A stretch of DNA of 64,000 nucleotides from Pseudomonadota bacterium (lineage in GTDB: Bacteria; Cyanobacteriota; Vampirovibrionia; Obscuribacterales; Obscuribacteraceae). Within the stretch, counting starts at the first letter, position 1, and each line of letters starts with the position of its first letter. The notes under the pieces were generated by a model. The model was given only the letters and a program-made list of their open reading frames with translations. It was not told where the DNA came from and searched no databases. Shown here in pieces: positions 45,852 to 54,897 of the stretch. Both the position numbers and the translations under genes were made by a program. Location of the stretch: contig JAJPGY010000021.1 of the NCBI GenBank assembly GCA_021325555.1, positions 1-64,000 on the forward strand. The letters run 5' to 3'.

Positions 45852-46505
45852 CTAGCAGGATCTCAGGCGCGCGCCACCGCTCATGACACGGGGGAATCGC
45901 CCCTCGGTGATCTCACCGGAGATCAACCTGGTAAGCGTCTTCCTGGCCCGGAAGGACACATAAGGATTGTCGTCCTGGGCCAGAAGCTCCAGCATATCGG
46001 GCGGCAGGTGGTAGTTTTCCGCCAGCACATAACGCACATCCGGGTTTTCATCGCGGACCAGCCGCCACAGGGTCTCTTCGGACGTGCGTGGATTTTCGGC
46101 TACCGCTGCCCGGACGTCGGTTTCCGGATGCAATGCCAGCTCCGCCAGGGCCTCCGGCGGCGTTCGCGGGTTCTCGGCTATCTTTTCCAGGACACAAGCG
46201 GCCGCCTCCCGGGCCAGTGCCGCCAGGACCCTGGGCGGCGTGTTCGGATTGGTGGCCACCAGGCGGCGCAGGCGCGTTTGCTCCTCCGCCGACATAGTGG
46301 GCTCCGGGCTCGGGGCTTCGCCCGCCGGCCCCCGCTGGCTCCTGCCGCAGGCCACATTAATTACGTCAATCGCCTGACCGACATCATGGCCGGCCGAGTG
46401 CCAGTCGTAGGCGTGGAGAAAGGTGAGGTCAAATTCACGGTCGGTGCTTGCGTTGTCGATGTTTTGAGAGCTCGAGCCTGCCACGCTGTCTTTATCCTCA
46501 GTCAT
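45852..46505 (-). CDS. LRV (leucine-rich repeat variant) protein
   Basis: About 217 residues from ATG 46505 (GGAGACACC ten bases before); a longer frame from 46583 is possible but lacks a site. The C-terminal 140 residues contain helical LRV-type repeats (VATNPNTPPRVLAALAR, IAENPRTPPEALAELA, VAENPRTSEETLWRLV, LAENYHLPPDMLELLA). LRV proteins such as that of Azotobacter vinelandii carry an N-terminal iron-sulfur cluster; here the N-terminal part has only one Cys. It is divergent from a gene whose product begins with a CxxCxxC motif. Confidence 0.8.
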   Translation of the reverse strand: MTEDKDSVAGSSSQNIDNASTDREFDLTFLHAYDWHSAGHDVGQAIDVINVACGRSQRGPAGEAPSPEPTMSAEEQTRLRRLVATNPNTPPRVLAALAREAAACVLEKIAENPRTPPEALAELALHPETDVRAAVAENPRTSEETLWRLVRDENPDVRYVLAENYHLPPDMLELLAQDDNPYVSFRARKTLTRLISGEITEGRFPRVMSGGARLRSC

Positions 46506-46680
46506 AGGTTCGGTGTCTCCGTAATGCGCCGCTGAAACGCCTGTCAGACGGTAGCCGTGGGCCATCTGGAAAGAATCTGCCATCTTGACTATGGCACGGG
46601 CCCGTCATGCGGGCGTCACGGTGGGGCGATAAGTTCGTATAGCCAATCCTATAAGGTTGTAAAGAATCGACTGCACACCG

Positions 46681-46738
46681 CTAAGAGGTTGCCTAAAGGA
46701 AACAGGGGCCGGTTACCTGTCCGGCCAGCTAAACTTAG
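46681..46738 (+). other. possible structured RNA leader (three-way junction)
   Basis: Three short stems nest to form a junction: CTAAG/CTTAG (46681-46685 with 46734-46738), GTTGCC/GGAAAC with one mismatch (46688-46693 with 46698-46703) and GGCCGG/CCGGCC (46707-46712 with 46721-46726). It lies 36 bases before the ATG of the next gene. I could not match it to a known riboswitch class. Confidence 0.3.
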
Positions 46739-46774
46739 TGACGGAGAGGTAGAGAATCCAAGGAGCATTGCGGA

Positions 46775-47233
46775 ATGGCAGAAGCAGTGGGCACGTGTAC
46801 CGGTTGCCTGAATTGTCTGGAGTTCCTTAAATCGCTGGCCTGGTGCAGGCAGGGCGACAGCACGCTGGTGGCCGTGCAGAACTGCACGCCGGAGCTTATC
46901 GAGGCGATCAAGGACCACGAGGTAAAGGTGTTCCCGGGCGGCATGCCTATCAAGTTGAACCTCTCCTGGCTTCTCTATCTGACCGAGAAGTACGAGGAGG
47001 GACGCCCGCTGCCGATGGTGCTTGTCTGGAAGCCGGAGGGGGTCGAGATGTGGTACCGCCGCCACAAGAGCTGGGACTTTCCTTACGACGGCTGGCAGGA
47101 CCCGGCCGCCGCCGCCTACGACCGCGAAAGAGTGCTTTTGCCCGCCGATCACGGCGGCAGCAAATTTGCCCAGTACCACGCGGAGATAGTGTCCCGCGCC
47201 AAGGAGTGCCCGTCCGCCATACCTCCCCAGTAG
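46775..47233 (+). CDS. hypothetical protein with N-terminal CxxCxxC motif
   Basis: A 152-residue cytoplasmic protein from ATG 46775 (AAGGAG ten bases before). It opens with TCTGCLNC, a CxxCxxC pattern that could bind a metal or iron-sulfur cluster, with further Cys at about positions 24 and 37. The rest looks like a compact alpha/beta domain (KLNLSWLLYLTEKYEEG, LPMVLVWKPEGVEMWYRR). No family is recognised. Confidence 0.75.
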   Translation: MAEAVGTCTGCLNCLEFLKSLAWCRQGDSTLVAVQNCTPELIEAIKDHEVKVFPGGMPIKLNLSWLLYLTEKYEEGRPLPMVLVWKPEGVEMWYRRHKSWDFPYDGWQDPAAAAYDRERVLLPADHGGSKFAQYHAEIVSRAKECPSAIPPQ

Positions 47234-47319
47234 CCGGCTGGTCTCGGCCTTGTCGGGCCGCGCGCGCCTGACAGCCTGCTGCCGCGTGGCAGAATAGTAA
47301 TAACCGCAGAGGTGCGCCC

Positions 47320-48153
47320 ATGGAGGAAAACACCGGCCCGGCGGGCGGACAGGGTCCGGATCAAGCCGGCGCCGACGAATCACTTTCACGAAAGTCCTCT
47401 CGAGAGGCGCTGATCGCTTTGCTGAAGACGGGAGTGGTCTCGCGGCAGCGTGCGCGCTCGGGGCAAAGTGCGCCGGACAGGCAGGCTGCGCCATCCGAAA
47501 GGGCGACTGCGGTCAACGCGGACGGCTCGGGGATCGAGAAGGACGAGCGGGGGCGGGTAATCAAAGTCCGCGACGCCAAAGGCCACGAGCGCGAATTTCG
47601 CTGGGACCCGGATGGTCGGCTGTCCGAGGTGATACTGCCGGCAGGGCGCTGGCGGCGAGTCGAAGGAGACGACTGGCAGAACGACAGGGGAGAAAGGCAG
47701 CGCATGCTTTGCCATGTCGATGACCTCGGCACCTACGTTCAAGAAGACCGCGTCCGGCGCCTGGTCTACAAGAAGGACGGAACGCGCATCGAGGTCCACA
47801 AGGAGCAGCGCCAGGTGAGCATATTTTTTGGCAACGGCTCCTCCTTTACCCAGCAAACGAAGAACGGTGTCACAAGGCGGGTTCGCAACCAGGATGGATC
47901 GGAATACGAGTTCGAGGTCACCGAAGACGGCCGGTTGCGTCCCGCCTTCCATCAATATGCGCGCCCGATCGAGGTGCAGTTCGAGACGCCCGCGGGGACG
48001 CAGGTGGTTCCCGATGTCCTGGAGGTACGCTTCGAATGGCTGGAGGCGAACAATATTCTCAGGATGACCTATCGCTCCGCCTGTGGCAGGTCATACGTGC
48101 TAGAGCGGGGGCGGTACGGCGACTTCAAGTTCTTCGGCGCCCGGGGCACCTAG
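47320..48153 (+). CDS. hypothetical protein with YD-repeat-like segment
   Basis: A 277-residue protein from ATG 47320 after GAGGTGCGCCC. The N-terminal 60 residues are polar and probably flexible. Residues about 68-105 recall RHS/YD repeats (DERGRVIKVRDAKGHEREFRWDPDGRLSEVILPAG), and similar beta-hairpin strands continue to about 210. It has no signal peptide. Its stop codon overlaps the stop of convergent purH within a shared CTAG. Confidence 0.7.
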   Translation: MEENTGPAGGQGPDQAGADESLSRKSSREALIALLKTGVVSRQRARSGQSAPDRQAAPSERATAVNADGSGIEKDERGRVIKVRDAKGHEREFRWDPDGRLSEVILPAGRWRRVEGDDWQNDRGERQRMLCHVDDLGTYVQEDRVRRLVYKKDGTRIEVHKEQRQVSIFFGNGSSFTQQTKNGVTRRVRNQDGSEYEFEVTEDGRLRPAFHQYARPIEVQFETPAGTQVVPDVLEVRFEWLEANNILRMTYRSACGRSYVLERGRYGDFKFFGARGT

Positions 48154-49727
48154 TGACGGAAGCAGCGCTGGCCGGTGAAGAGCATGGTGATTCCTGCCTT
48201 TTCGCAGGCGGCGATGACGTCGGGATCCTTCAAGCTGCCGCCCGGCTGGACGATGATGCTGATGCCGGCGGCGGCGGCGGCTTCGATGTTATCGGTGGCC
48301 GGGAAGAAGGCGTCGCTGGCCAGGACGGCTCCTTTTGCGGAGGCGCCGGCCTGGGCGAGCGCGATCTTCATGCTGGCGATACGGCTCGTCTGCCCGATTC
48401 CGAAGCCGAGCGACTCGCCGTTCCGGGCTACGAAGATGGCGTTCGAGGTCAAGTGCTTGACCACCGACCAGGCAAAGGCGATATCGGAGGCGTAGTCGGC
48501 GGCGGGTGGTTTGCCGGCGACGCACTTGAAGTCGCGCGGCGCGACCGGCGGCTCCATCTCCTTCTCGACAATCCAGCCCAGCTCCTTAAGGTCTCGTGCC
48601 TTCCAGGGCCCCACGGGACCTGGTGTCAACAGGCGCGGATCCACGAGCAGCACGCGCAGGTTTTTCTTCCTGGCCAGGACATTGAGAGCTTCCTCATCGA
48701 ACGAGGGGGCAATCACGACCTCGACGAACCCTTCGATGATCCTGGCGGCCAGGGCACCGTCCACGGTGCCGCTGAAGCCGTAGATGCCGCCGAAGGCTGA
48801 AACAGGGTCCGTCCGGTATGCCTTCTCGAATGCCTCGGCTACCGTTTCCCCGGTGGCGACGCCGCAGGGGTTGTTGTGCTTGATTATGCAGGCGGCAGGC
48901 GGCGCCAGATCCCGGAGCACGCTCAACAGGGCGCAGGTATCCGTGATGTTGTTTGCCGAGATCTCCTTGCCCTGAAGCTGGTTGAACGGGGGGAAGGCTG
49001 CCATCTCCGGGAAGCGTCCGGCATCATCCACGTACCAGCCGGCCGCCTGGTGCGGGTTTTCCCCGTAGCGCAGCGCTTCGTGCCTGACGAGGCGCAGGTG
49101 GAGCGCATCGGGCAGCGACGCTCCGGTGCCCTCCTCATCTTCCTCCGACAGGCGTTCGCACAGGTAGGCGGAGATCTGGCGGTCGTAAGATGAGGTGCGC
49201 TGAAAAGCCTCGTAGGCCAGGCGCTTTCTCAGCGACAGGGAAAGATTGCCGCCGTTGGCGTCCATGTTCTCGATGACAGAGTCGTACTGCTCGGGGTCGC
49301 AAACCACCGCGACCCGCTCGAAGTTTTTCGCCGCCGCCCTCAAAAGCGTCACGCCGCCGACATCGATGTGTTCGACCATCTCGGCCTCGCTCAGGTTCTC
49401 TTGCAGCTTTTTTTCGAAGGGATAGAGATTCACCACCACGAGATCGATCTCCAGTATGTCCAGCTCCGACAGGCAGTGTCTGTCCTCGGGCGACGGCCGG
49501 GATAAGATGCCGGCCAGCACCCTGGGATGCAGGGTCTTCACACGCCCCGAGAGGATCTCGGGGAAGTTGGTCAGCTCTTCTACCTTCATGCAGGAGAAGC
49601 CGCAGTCCTCCAGGTATCTGGCCGTGCTGCGCGTGGCGATTAACCTTATGGCATCGAAGCGCTCCAGCCGCTTCAAAAACTTGTCGAGACCGCTTTTGTC
49701 GGAGACGCTCACCAGTATTGTTCGCAT
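48150..49727 (-). CDS. purH: bifunctional AICAR transformylase/IMP cyclohydrolase
   Basis: A 525-residue PurH that carries out the last two steps of IMP synthesis. The N-terminal IMP cyclohydrolase part has VSDKSGL, TRSTARYL and NLYPFEK. The C-terminal transformylase part has RYGENPHQ, the catalytic KHNNPCG motif, FGGIYGFSGTVD and QTSRI. ATG 49727 gives the standard N-terminus (MRTILVSVSDKSG). The open frame continues upstream through purM in another frame, but that part is a shadow. It is the last gene of the purine operon. Confidence 0.97.
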   Translation of the reverse strand: MRTILVSVSDKSGLDKFLKRLERFDAIRLIATRSTARYLEDCGFSCMKVEELTNFPEILSGRVKTLHPRVLAGILSRPSPEDRHCLSELDILEIDLVVVNLYPFEKKLQENLSEAEMVEHIDVGGVTLLRAAAKNFERVAVVCDPEQYDSVIENMDANGGNLSLSLRKRLAYEAFQRTSSYDRQISAYLCERLSEEDEEGTGASLPDALHLRLVRHEALRYGENPHQAAGWYVDDAGRFPEMAAFPPFNQLQGKEISANNITDTCALLSVLRDLAPPAACIIKHNNPCGVATGETVAEAFEKAYRTDPVSAFGGIYGFSGTVDGALAARIIEGFVEVVIAPSFDEEALNVLARKKNLRVLLVDPRLLTPGPVGPWKARDLKELGWIVEKEMEPPVAPRDFKCVAGKPPAADYASDIAFAWSVVKHLTSNAIFVARNGESLGFGIGQTSRIASMKIALAQAGASAKGAVLASDAFFPATDNIEAAAAAGISIIVQPGGSLKDPDVIAACEKAGITMLFTGQRCFRH

Positions 49728-49753
49728 TTCTACTTGCACCCCTTGCCGTATTA

Positions 49754-50746
49754 TCAATCCCCGAGAATGACCGCAGAATCTTTCATCGTCAGCGTCTTCG
49801 CCCGGTCGGTGACCAGGCCGACCTGCTGCGCGGCAAACCCGTGCGAGCGAAAAGCGTCCACGACGCGCCCCGCTTCGCCGGCGGTAATCAAGCACAGCCC
49901 CATGCCCATGTTGAACGTCCGGTACATCTCCGCCTCCTCGACGCAGGCGCTGAGCTGCCGGAAAATATCCGGCACTGGCAGGGGGTTGTCGATGTGATAG
50001 CCGACCGTGCCGTTGAGCCGAAACAGATTGCGCCAGCCGCCGCCGGTGATGTGGGCTATGCCGGTGACGCAGGAGTCCTTCTCCTCGAGGAGCGAGAGCA
50101 CCGGGCGCACATAGATGAGCGTCGGCGTGAGCAGCTCCTCGAGCCGGCGCCTGTCGCCGGCCAGGATTTTGCGGGCCAGCGACAGGCCGTTCGAGTGAAT
50201 CCCGCTCGAGGCGACGCCGATGAGCTTTTGCCCGGCTTTGATCGCCTCGCCGGTTATCAAGCCGTCTCTGGACACCTGCCCTATGGCGAACCCGGCCAGG
50301 TCGTAATGCCCTTCCCCGTAAAGACCAGGCATCTCCGCCGTCTCGCCGCCGGCGAGGATCATTCCGGCGAGATCGCAGCCGGCAATTATTCCCTGGATGA
50401 CGCAATCGGCCTGCTCGTCGCTGAGCGAGCCCACGGCGTAGTAATCCAGAAAGGCTGTCGGCCGCGCCCCCACGCAGATGAGATCGTTGGCGCACATGGC
50501 CACCAGATCTGTGCCTATGGTGTCATGGCGATTCAACTGGCAGGCCACCAGCAACTTGGTGCCAACACCATCCGTGGTGAGCGCCACCGCCTGATCGCCG
50601 CTGACCGGCACCACACAGGCGTAGCCGCCGGCCCCCTTCCACAGGTTGTCATGCCCCGCCCGGCGCGCCCTTTGTTTCAGGCGCTCGACGAAGGACTCGG
50701 CGCGGGCGATGTCGACTCCTGCTGAAGCGTAGCTGTGAAGATCCAT
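49754..50746 (-). CDS. purM: phosphoribosylformylglycinamidine cyclo-ligase (AIR synthetase)
   Basis: A 330-residue PurM converting FGAM to AIR with ATP. Family motifs are YASAGVDI at the N-terminus, TTDGVGTKLLVA, GTDLVAMCANDLICVGA, LAGGETAEMPGLY, ASSGIHSNGLSL, AHITGGGWRNLFR and FNMGMGLCLI. It lies 26 bases before purH and 21 bases after purQ in the operon. Confidence 0.97.
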   Translation of the reverse strand: MDLHSYASAGVDIARAESFVERLKQRARRAGHDNLWKGAGGYACVVPVSGDQAVALTTDGVGTKLLVACQLNRHDTIGTDLVAMCANDLICVGARPTAFLDYYAVGSLSDEQADCVIQGIIAGCDLAGMILAGGETAEMPGLYGEGHYDLAGFAIGQVSRDGLITGEAIKAGQKLIGVASSGIHSNGLSLARKILAGDRRRLEELLTPTLIYVRPVLSLLEEKDSCVTGIAHITGGGWRNLFRLNGTVGYHIDNPLPVPDIFRQLSACVEEAEMYRTFNMGMGLCLITAGEAGRVVDAFRSHGFAAQQVGLVTDRAKTLTMKDSAVILGD

Positions 50747-50767
50747 CGTTCTCTCCCGACTGCGCCT

Positions 50768-51574
50768 TCAGCCTGTTCGCCCGGCCGCTGTTTTCAGGGC
50801 GGCGGCAGCGTTGGTGAGAATCCGCAGGCCATGGCTTTTTCTGGCCTCCGCGTCGTTGACGTCTTTGCCGTGGGGGGATGGAAGCAAGCCCGTGCCCCAG
50901 TTGGGATGCTGGGTCCACCGGACAAAGGCCTCGGGATGAGGCATCAATCCAAGGACATTGCCCGACGAGTTGGTGAGCGCCGCTATGCGGTCGAAGCTGC
51001 CGTTGACGTCCTCTCGGTAGCGGAGGACGGCGTGCCGCTTAACGCTTTCCGACAGCTCCCCGGAAGCGTCCGCCGCCAGTGCCAGCCGTCCTTCGCCGTG
51101 GCGGATCGGCAGCTGTATCGTCTCGAGCGATTCGAAGAAAGGACACGGCGTCGTCCGGTCGACTGCCAGCTCGACCCAGCGGTCGATGAACTTGCCGCCG
51201 GCGTTCCTGGTAAGGCTCACCACCCGCGGTGCGCCAGGCTCCGAGAAGGGGAGCAACCCCAGTTGGGTCAAAACCTGGAAGCCGTTGCAGATTCCCAGCA
51301 CCAGGTTCCCCGCCGATATGAACTGGTGGAGCAGGTGAGCGACGTGCACTTTGAGCTTGAGGGCCAGGATCTTGCCGCTGGCGATCTCGTCGCCGAAGGA
51401 GAACCCACCGGGAAGAGCGAGCATCTGGTAATCCATCAAAGTTCGCGGACTGGCGAGCAGATCGCTTGTGTGCACGCGCCTGGCGTCAAAGCCCGCCAGC
51501 TCCAGGGCCCAGGCAGTCTCCGCGTCGCAGTTGATTCCATCACCGCACAAAACCAGAGCTTTGGGCTTGCTCAT
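50768..51574 (-). CDS. purQ: FGAM synthase glutaminase subunit PurQ (long form)
   Basis: A 268-residue class I glutamine amidotransferase supplying ammonia to PurL. The nucleophile is in VLGICNGFQVL, the His/Glu pair is in MPHPEAF, and LALPGGFSFGDEI is present. It is about 40 residues longer than Bacillus-type PurQ, matching the long form that works with a large PurL and no PurS. Its ATG shares one base with the purL stop (TGATG), so translation is coupled. GTG 51577 is an alternative start. Confidence 0.95.
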   Translation of the reverse strand: MSKPKALVLCGDGINCDAETAWALELAGFDARRVHTSDLLASPRTLMDYQMLALPGGFSFGDEIASGKILALKLKVHVAHLLHQFISAGNLVLGICNGFQVLTQLGLLPFSEPGAPRVVSLTRNAGGKFIDRWVELAVDRTTPCPFFESLETIQLPIRHGEGRLALAADASGELSESVKRHAVLRYREDVNGSFDRIAALTNSSGNVLGLMPHPEAFVRWTQHPNWGTGLLPSPHGKDVNDAEARKSHGLRILTNAAAALKTAAGRTG

Positions 51575-54500
51575 CACCTGTCCATCTCCTCAGCGAAAGG
51601 AAGCCGGGTCTTCCACGCGTTGCAGAGCCCGTCGGCCGTCATGTCCAGAATCGGCTTGCCGACCGCGCTTATGATGCGCAGCCGGCTCAGCTGCTCCACG
51701 AACCCCAGGCGCACGCAGGTGAAGCCTTCCCAGAACTTCTCCCAGGTCTTCTGCTGCAACGGATCGATCGTGACGAGGACGCGGGCCGGGCCTTCGCCGA
51801 ACAACGCGACATCCATGCGCTTGCTCAACCCTGACGCCGGCGTGTCGCCGGCGATCGCCGCCGAGGCCACGACCTTTTCCGCCTCGATCCTGGCGCCGAG
51901 CTTGCTGCCGATCACGCACTCGGCAAGGGCCACACCGAGGCCGCCCTCGGACAGATCATGGCAGGATTTCACCAGGCCGCTCATTATGGCCTTGTGAAGG
52001 CCCGTGTACATCCTTTTCGCCTGGCTGATGTCCAGCGCCGGCAGCATGTCCGACGACCAGTTCTGGATCTGCTCGTAATGGCTGCCCGCCAGCCCGAGCG
52101 AGCCGGCCGCAATCAGGTAGATGGCGTCTCCCGGTTGCTTGAACTCCATGGTGACCGCCCCGCCGGACATCCTGACCTTGCCCATCGCGGAAACCAGCAA
52201 AGTTGGCGGGATTGACAGGCGAACGACGCCGTCGTCGAAATCGTTCTTCATGCTGTCTTTGCCGGAGATGAAGGGGATGCCGTAGGCCCATGAGATGTCC
52301 GCGAGAGCCTGGCATGCCCTGACCAGTTGCCCCAGTTTGTTTTTTCCGTCCGGGTTGCGCCTGGAGGCGATCGGATCAGGCCAGCAAAAATTATCGAGCA
52401 TGACCAGCGTGCCGGGGTCCGCGCCCACGCAGACCGCGTTGCGCACCGCCTCGTCGACCGCGCACAAGGCCATCAGATAGGGGTCGTATCTGCTCAGATG
52501 CGGGCATAAGCCGTTGGAGACGGCGAGCCCGTCCGGTTCCCCACGGACCGGCAGGACGACGGCGGCGTCGCAGGGCGCCTGCTGGAAGGGGCCCATCAAC
52601 GGCTTGACCAGGCTCATCCCCTGCACCTCATGGTCATACTGCCTTATGACGGTCTCGCGGCTGGAGATGTTCGGATGCGAGAGCAGGGCGATGAGAGTGT
52701 CCGTAAGCTCACGCGGCGCCGGCCCCACCTGCGGCTTTATCTCAGCGGGCGTCCATTCCGATTCCAGCTCCAGAACCGGCACGCCGTGGTGCAGAAAGTG
52801 CAGATCGATGAGGGCAATCGGCTTGCCGTCGCGCGTGACCTCGAAGTAACCTCGGTCATGAAATGTGCCGATGTCCGCCACCTCGACGTTGTGCTTGGCA
52901 GCCAGCCTGGCGAGCGCGGCGAAGTTGCGGGTTGAGATGGTCATCCGCTCCTGCGATTCGGACACGACAATCTCCCAGTCGGCGAGCCCCGGGTACTTGA
53001 GCGGCACGTGGCCGACCTCCAGCGTCGCCCCGCCGGTAAGACAGGCCATCTCGCCCACGGAGGAAGAGAGCCCGCCGGCGCCGTTGTCGGTAATTCCGGT
53101 GATGAGCCCCGCGTCACGGGCCTCGATGACGAACTCGAGCAGTCTTTTCTGGGTGAAGGGGTCTCCTATCTGCACGGCGGACACCGGCGAGCCTTCGTGC
53201 AAGGCTTCCGAGGAGAAGGTGGCGCCGTGCACGCCGTCGGCGCCCACGCGCCCGCCGGCCATCACGATCGTGTCTTCCGGAAGCGTGTGTTTGACGACCG
53301 CGTCGTTACCCTCCACGGAAAGCGGCATGATTCCCACCGTTCCGCAAAATACGAGCGGCTTGGCCCGGTAGCCGGGATGGAAGTAGACGGCTCCGTTGAC
53401 GGTTGGGATGCCGCTCTTGTTGCCGCCGTCCTCGACGCCCTTCCGAACGCCGTCGAGAATTGCCTCGGGGGGCAGCAGCTTGGGACGGCGCGGCAGATCT
53501 TCGGTGGGATAGGCGAAACAGAATACGTCCGTGTTCAGGATCGGCCGGGCACCAAGCCCCGTTCCCAGGATGTCGCGGTTGACCCCCAGTATGCCTGTCA
53601 GCGCGCCGCCATATGGCTCGAGCGCTGAAGGCGAGTTGTGCGTCTCGACCTTGAAGCACACAGCGTGGTTGCTGTCCCAGGCCATGACGCCGGCGTTGTC
53701 CTTAAAGACGGAAAGAAGATCGCCTCTGTGCGGCTTGATCTTTCTGGTGGACTCGGCAATGCAGGTCTTGAAGAGGCTCTTTATGACCGTACTTACCGGT
53801 TGCCCCGTCGAGTAATCGGTGTGGTGAATGGTGGCGTTGAAAATCTTGTGTTTGCAGTGCTCCGACCAGGTCTGGGCAATAATTTCCAGCTCCACGTCCG
53901 TCGGCCACTCGGGCAGACCCCTGGACTGCCGCTCGTTCTTCACGCCCGCCTGCTCGTAGTGCGCGCGGATCGCCTTCATCTCCGCCAGCGACAGGGCCAG
54001 CAATCTCTCGCGCGACAGCCTCTCGAGGTCCTGGTCCGTCAGGTCGAGGCGCACCGTTTGTGGCGGCTTCGGGTCCGGCCGGTGCACCGCGGGAAATGAA
54101 AGGAAGTTCTCAGTGGCGATTGACTTGCTCATGAGATCATGGACGGCGAACCTGTCGGTCAGCGGGTGGAAGAAGCGATAGCGACCGAAGCTCTCCACCT
54201 CGGCGGGGCTCGCGAACCGCGCGCCCTGGCCGCAGGGGAAAAGGAAGCCGGTGCCCGACGCTACCTCCGTCGACTCGGGCAGCCCTTCGATGACCAGCGC
54301 CTCTTTGACCGTCCGGGCCAGGTTGTCTGTCACCCCTGGCTGGAACTGCCGCTCGGCCCAGAAAGCGAAACCTTCTTTCCGCCACCGCTCTGCCCACTCG
54401 CCTCTTCCCTCGGGTTGCGCGCACCACAGCTCCTCGAGCAGCGGATCGACGAGCACCTCATTGAAAGCCGCCAGATCGGGCACGAACGCAGGCTTTACCC

Positions 54501-54897
54501 CTCCCTCGCCACCGTCCGTGCAGATCCAGTAGAGCGGGAAGGAAACTGTTGTGCCGTCGGCAGCCAGTCCCGCCTTCGGCAGTACCGCCAGGCAGAGAAC
54601 CTGGCGCGTGGGCTTGCTTGCCGCTTTGGTCGCCAGCTTTGCTGCCGGTTTGCTCGCGAGCTTGCTTGCGGGCATTGCTGCCGGTTTGCTCGCGAGCTTG
54701 CTTGCGGGCTTTGCTGCCGGTCTGCTTGCGACCTTGCCGACAGGCTTGCCTACGGGCTTGCTTGTGGACTTGCTTGAGACCTTGCTTGCGGGCTTGGTTA
54801 CGGGCTTGGTTACGGGCTTGCTTGAAACCTTGCCGGCGGGCTTGCCAACCGGCTTGCCCGCGGACTTCTTCACCCTGGTGGCCGCCGATTTCTTCAT
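51574..54897 (-). CDS. purL: FGAM synthase synthetase subunit PurL with repetitive basic N-terminal tail
   Basis: A 1107-residue PurL. The catalytic body is complete: SEHCKHKIFNA, FKVETHNSPSALEPYGGALTG, ITDNGAGGLSSSVGEMA, FISGKDSMKND and CHDLSEGGLGVALAE. Before it lie about 98 residues made almost only of Lys, Pro, Ala, Ser, Val and Gly in four-residue KPxx steps. The conserved enzyme seems to start only at RQVLCLAVLPKAG. Such histone-H1-like tails are not part of known PurL families. The ATG at 54897 overlaps the purN stop (ATGA), which supports this start. A 36-base direct repeat encodes part of the tail. Confidence 0.95.
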   Translation of the reverse strand: MKKSAATRVKKSAGKPVGKPAGKVSSKPVTKPVTKPASKVSSKSTSKPVGKPVGKVASRPAAKPASKLASKPAAMPASKLASKPAAKLATKAASKPTRQVLCLAVLPKAGLAADGTTVSFPLYWICTDGGEGGVKPAFVPDLAAFNEVLVDPLLEELWCAQPEGRGEWAERWRKEGFAFWAERQFQPGVTDNLARTVKEALVIEGLPESTEVASGTGFLFPCGQGARFASPAEVESFGRYRFFHPLTDRFAVHDLMSKSIATENFLSFPAVHRPDPKPPQTVRLDLTDQDLERLSRERLLALSLAEMKAIRAHYEQAGVKNERQSRGLPEWPTDVELEIIAQTWSEHCKHKIFNATIHHTDYSTGQPVSTVIKSLFKTCIAESTRKIKPHRGDLLSVFKDNAGVMAWDSNHAVCFKVETHNSPSALEPYGGALTGILGVNRDILGTGLGARPILNTDVFCFAYPTEDLPRRPKLLPPEAILDGVRKGVEDGGNKSGIPTVNGAVYFHPGYRAKPLVFCGTVGIMPLSVEGNDAVVKHTLPEDTIVMAGGRVGADGVHGATFSSEALHEGSPVSAVQIGDPFTQKRLLEFVIEARDAGLITGITDNGAGGLSSSVGEMACLTGGATLEVGHVPLKYPGLADWEIVVSESQERMTISTRNFAALARLAAKHNVEVADIGTFHDRGYFEVTRDGKPIALIDLHFLHHGVPVLELESEWTPAEIKPQVGPAPRELTDTLIALLSHPNISSRETVIRQYDHEVQGMSLVKPLMGPFQQAPCDAAVVLPVRGEPDGLAVSNGLCPHLSRYDPYLMALCAVDEAVRNAVCVGADPGTLVMLDNFCWPDPIASRRNPDGKNKLGQLVRACQALADISWAYGIPFISGKDSMKNDFDDGVVRLSIPPTLLVSAMGKVRMSGGAVTMEFKQPGDAIYLIAAGSLGLAGSHYEQIQNWSSDMLPALDISQAKRMYTGLHKAIMSGLVKSCHDLSEGGLGVALAECVIGSKLGARIEAEKVVASAAIAGDTPASGLSKRMDVALFGEGPARVLVTIDPLQQKTWEKFWEGFTCVRLGFVEQLSRLRIISAVGKPILDMTADGLCNAWKTRLPFAEEMDR
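54639..54710 (-). repeat. 36-base tandem direct repeat within the purL tail
   Basis: Bases 54639-54674 and 54675-54710 are identical except for the last base; a third partial copy begins at 54711. They encode a 12-residue unit rich in Ala, Ser, Lys and Pro. Less exact 12-base periodicity runs across 54610-54890. The tail may change length by slippage. Confidence 0.85.

Noticed and set aside
46681..46738. A cyclic-di-GMP (GEMM) riboswitch
   Set aside because: The conserved unpaired bases of that class are not present; only the general three-stem shape is similar.
49728..50495. A 250-residue N-terminal extension of PurH
   Set aside because: This stretch is purM in another frame; PurH has its standard N-terminus at 49727.
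54610..54890. A CRISPR-like or minisatellite array
   Set aside because: The units are adjacent without spacers, keep codon phase and encode a KPxx tail, so they are a coding repeat.
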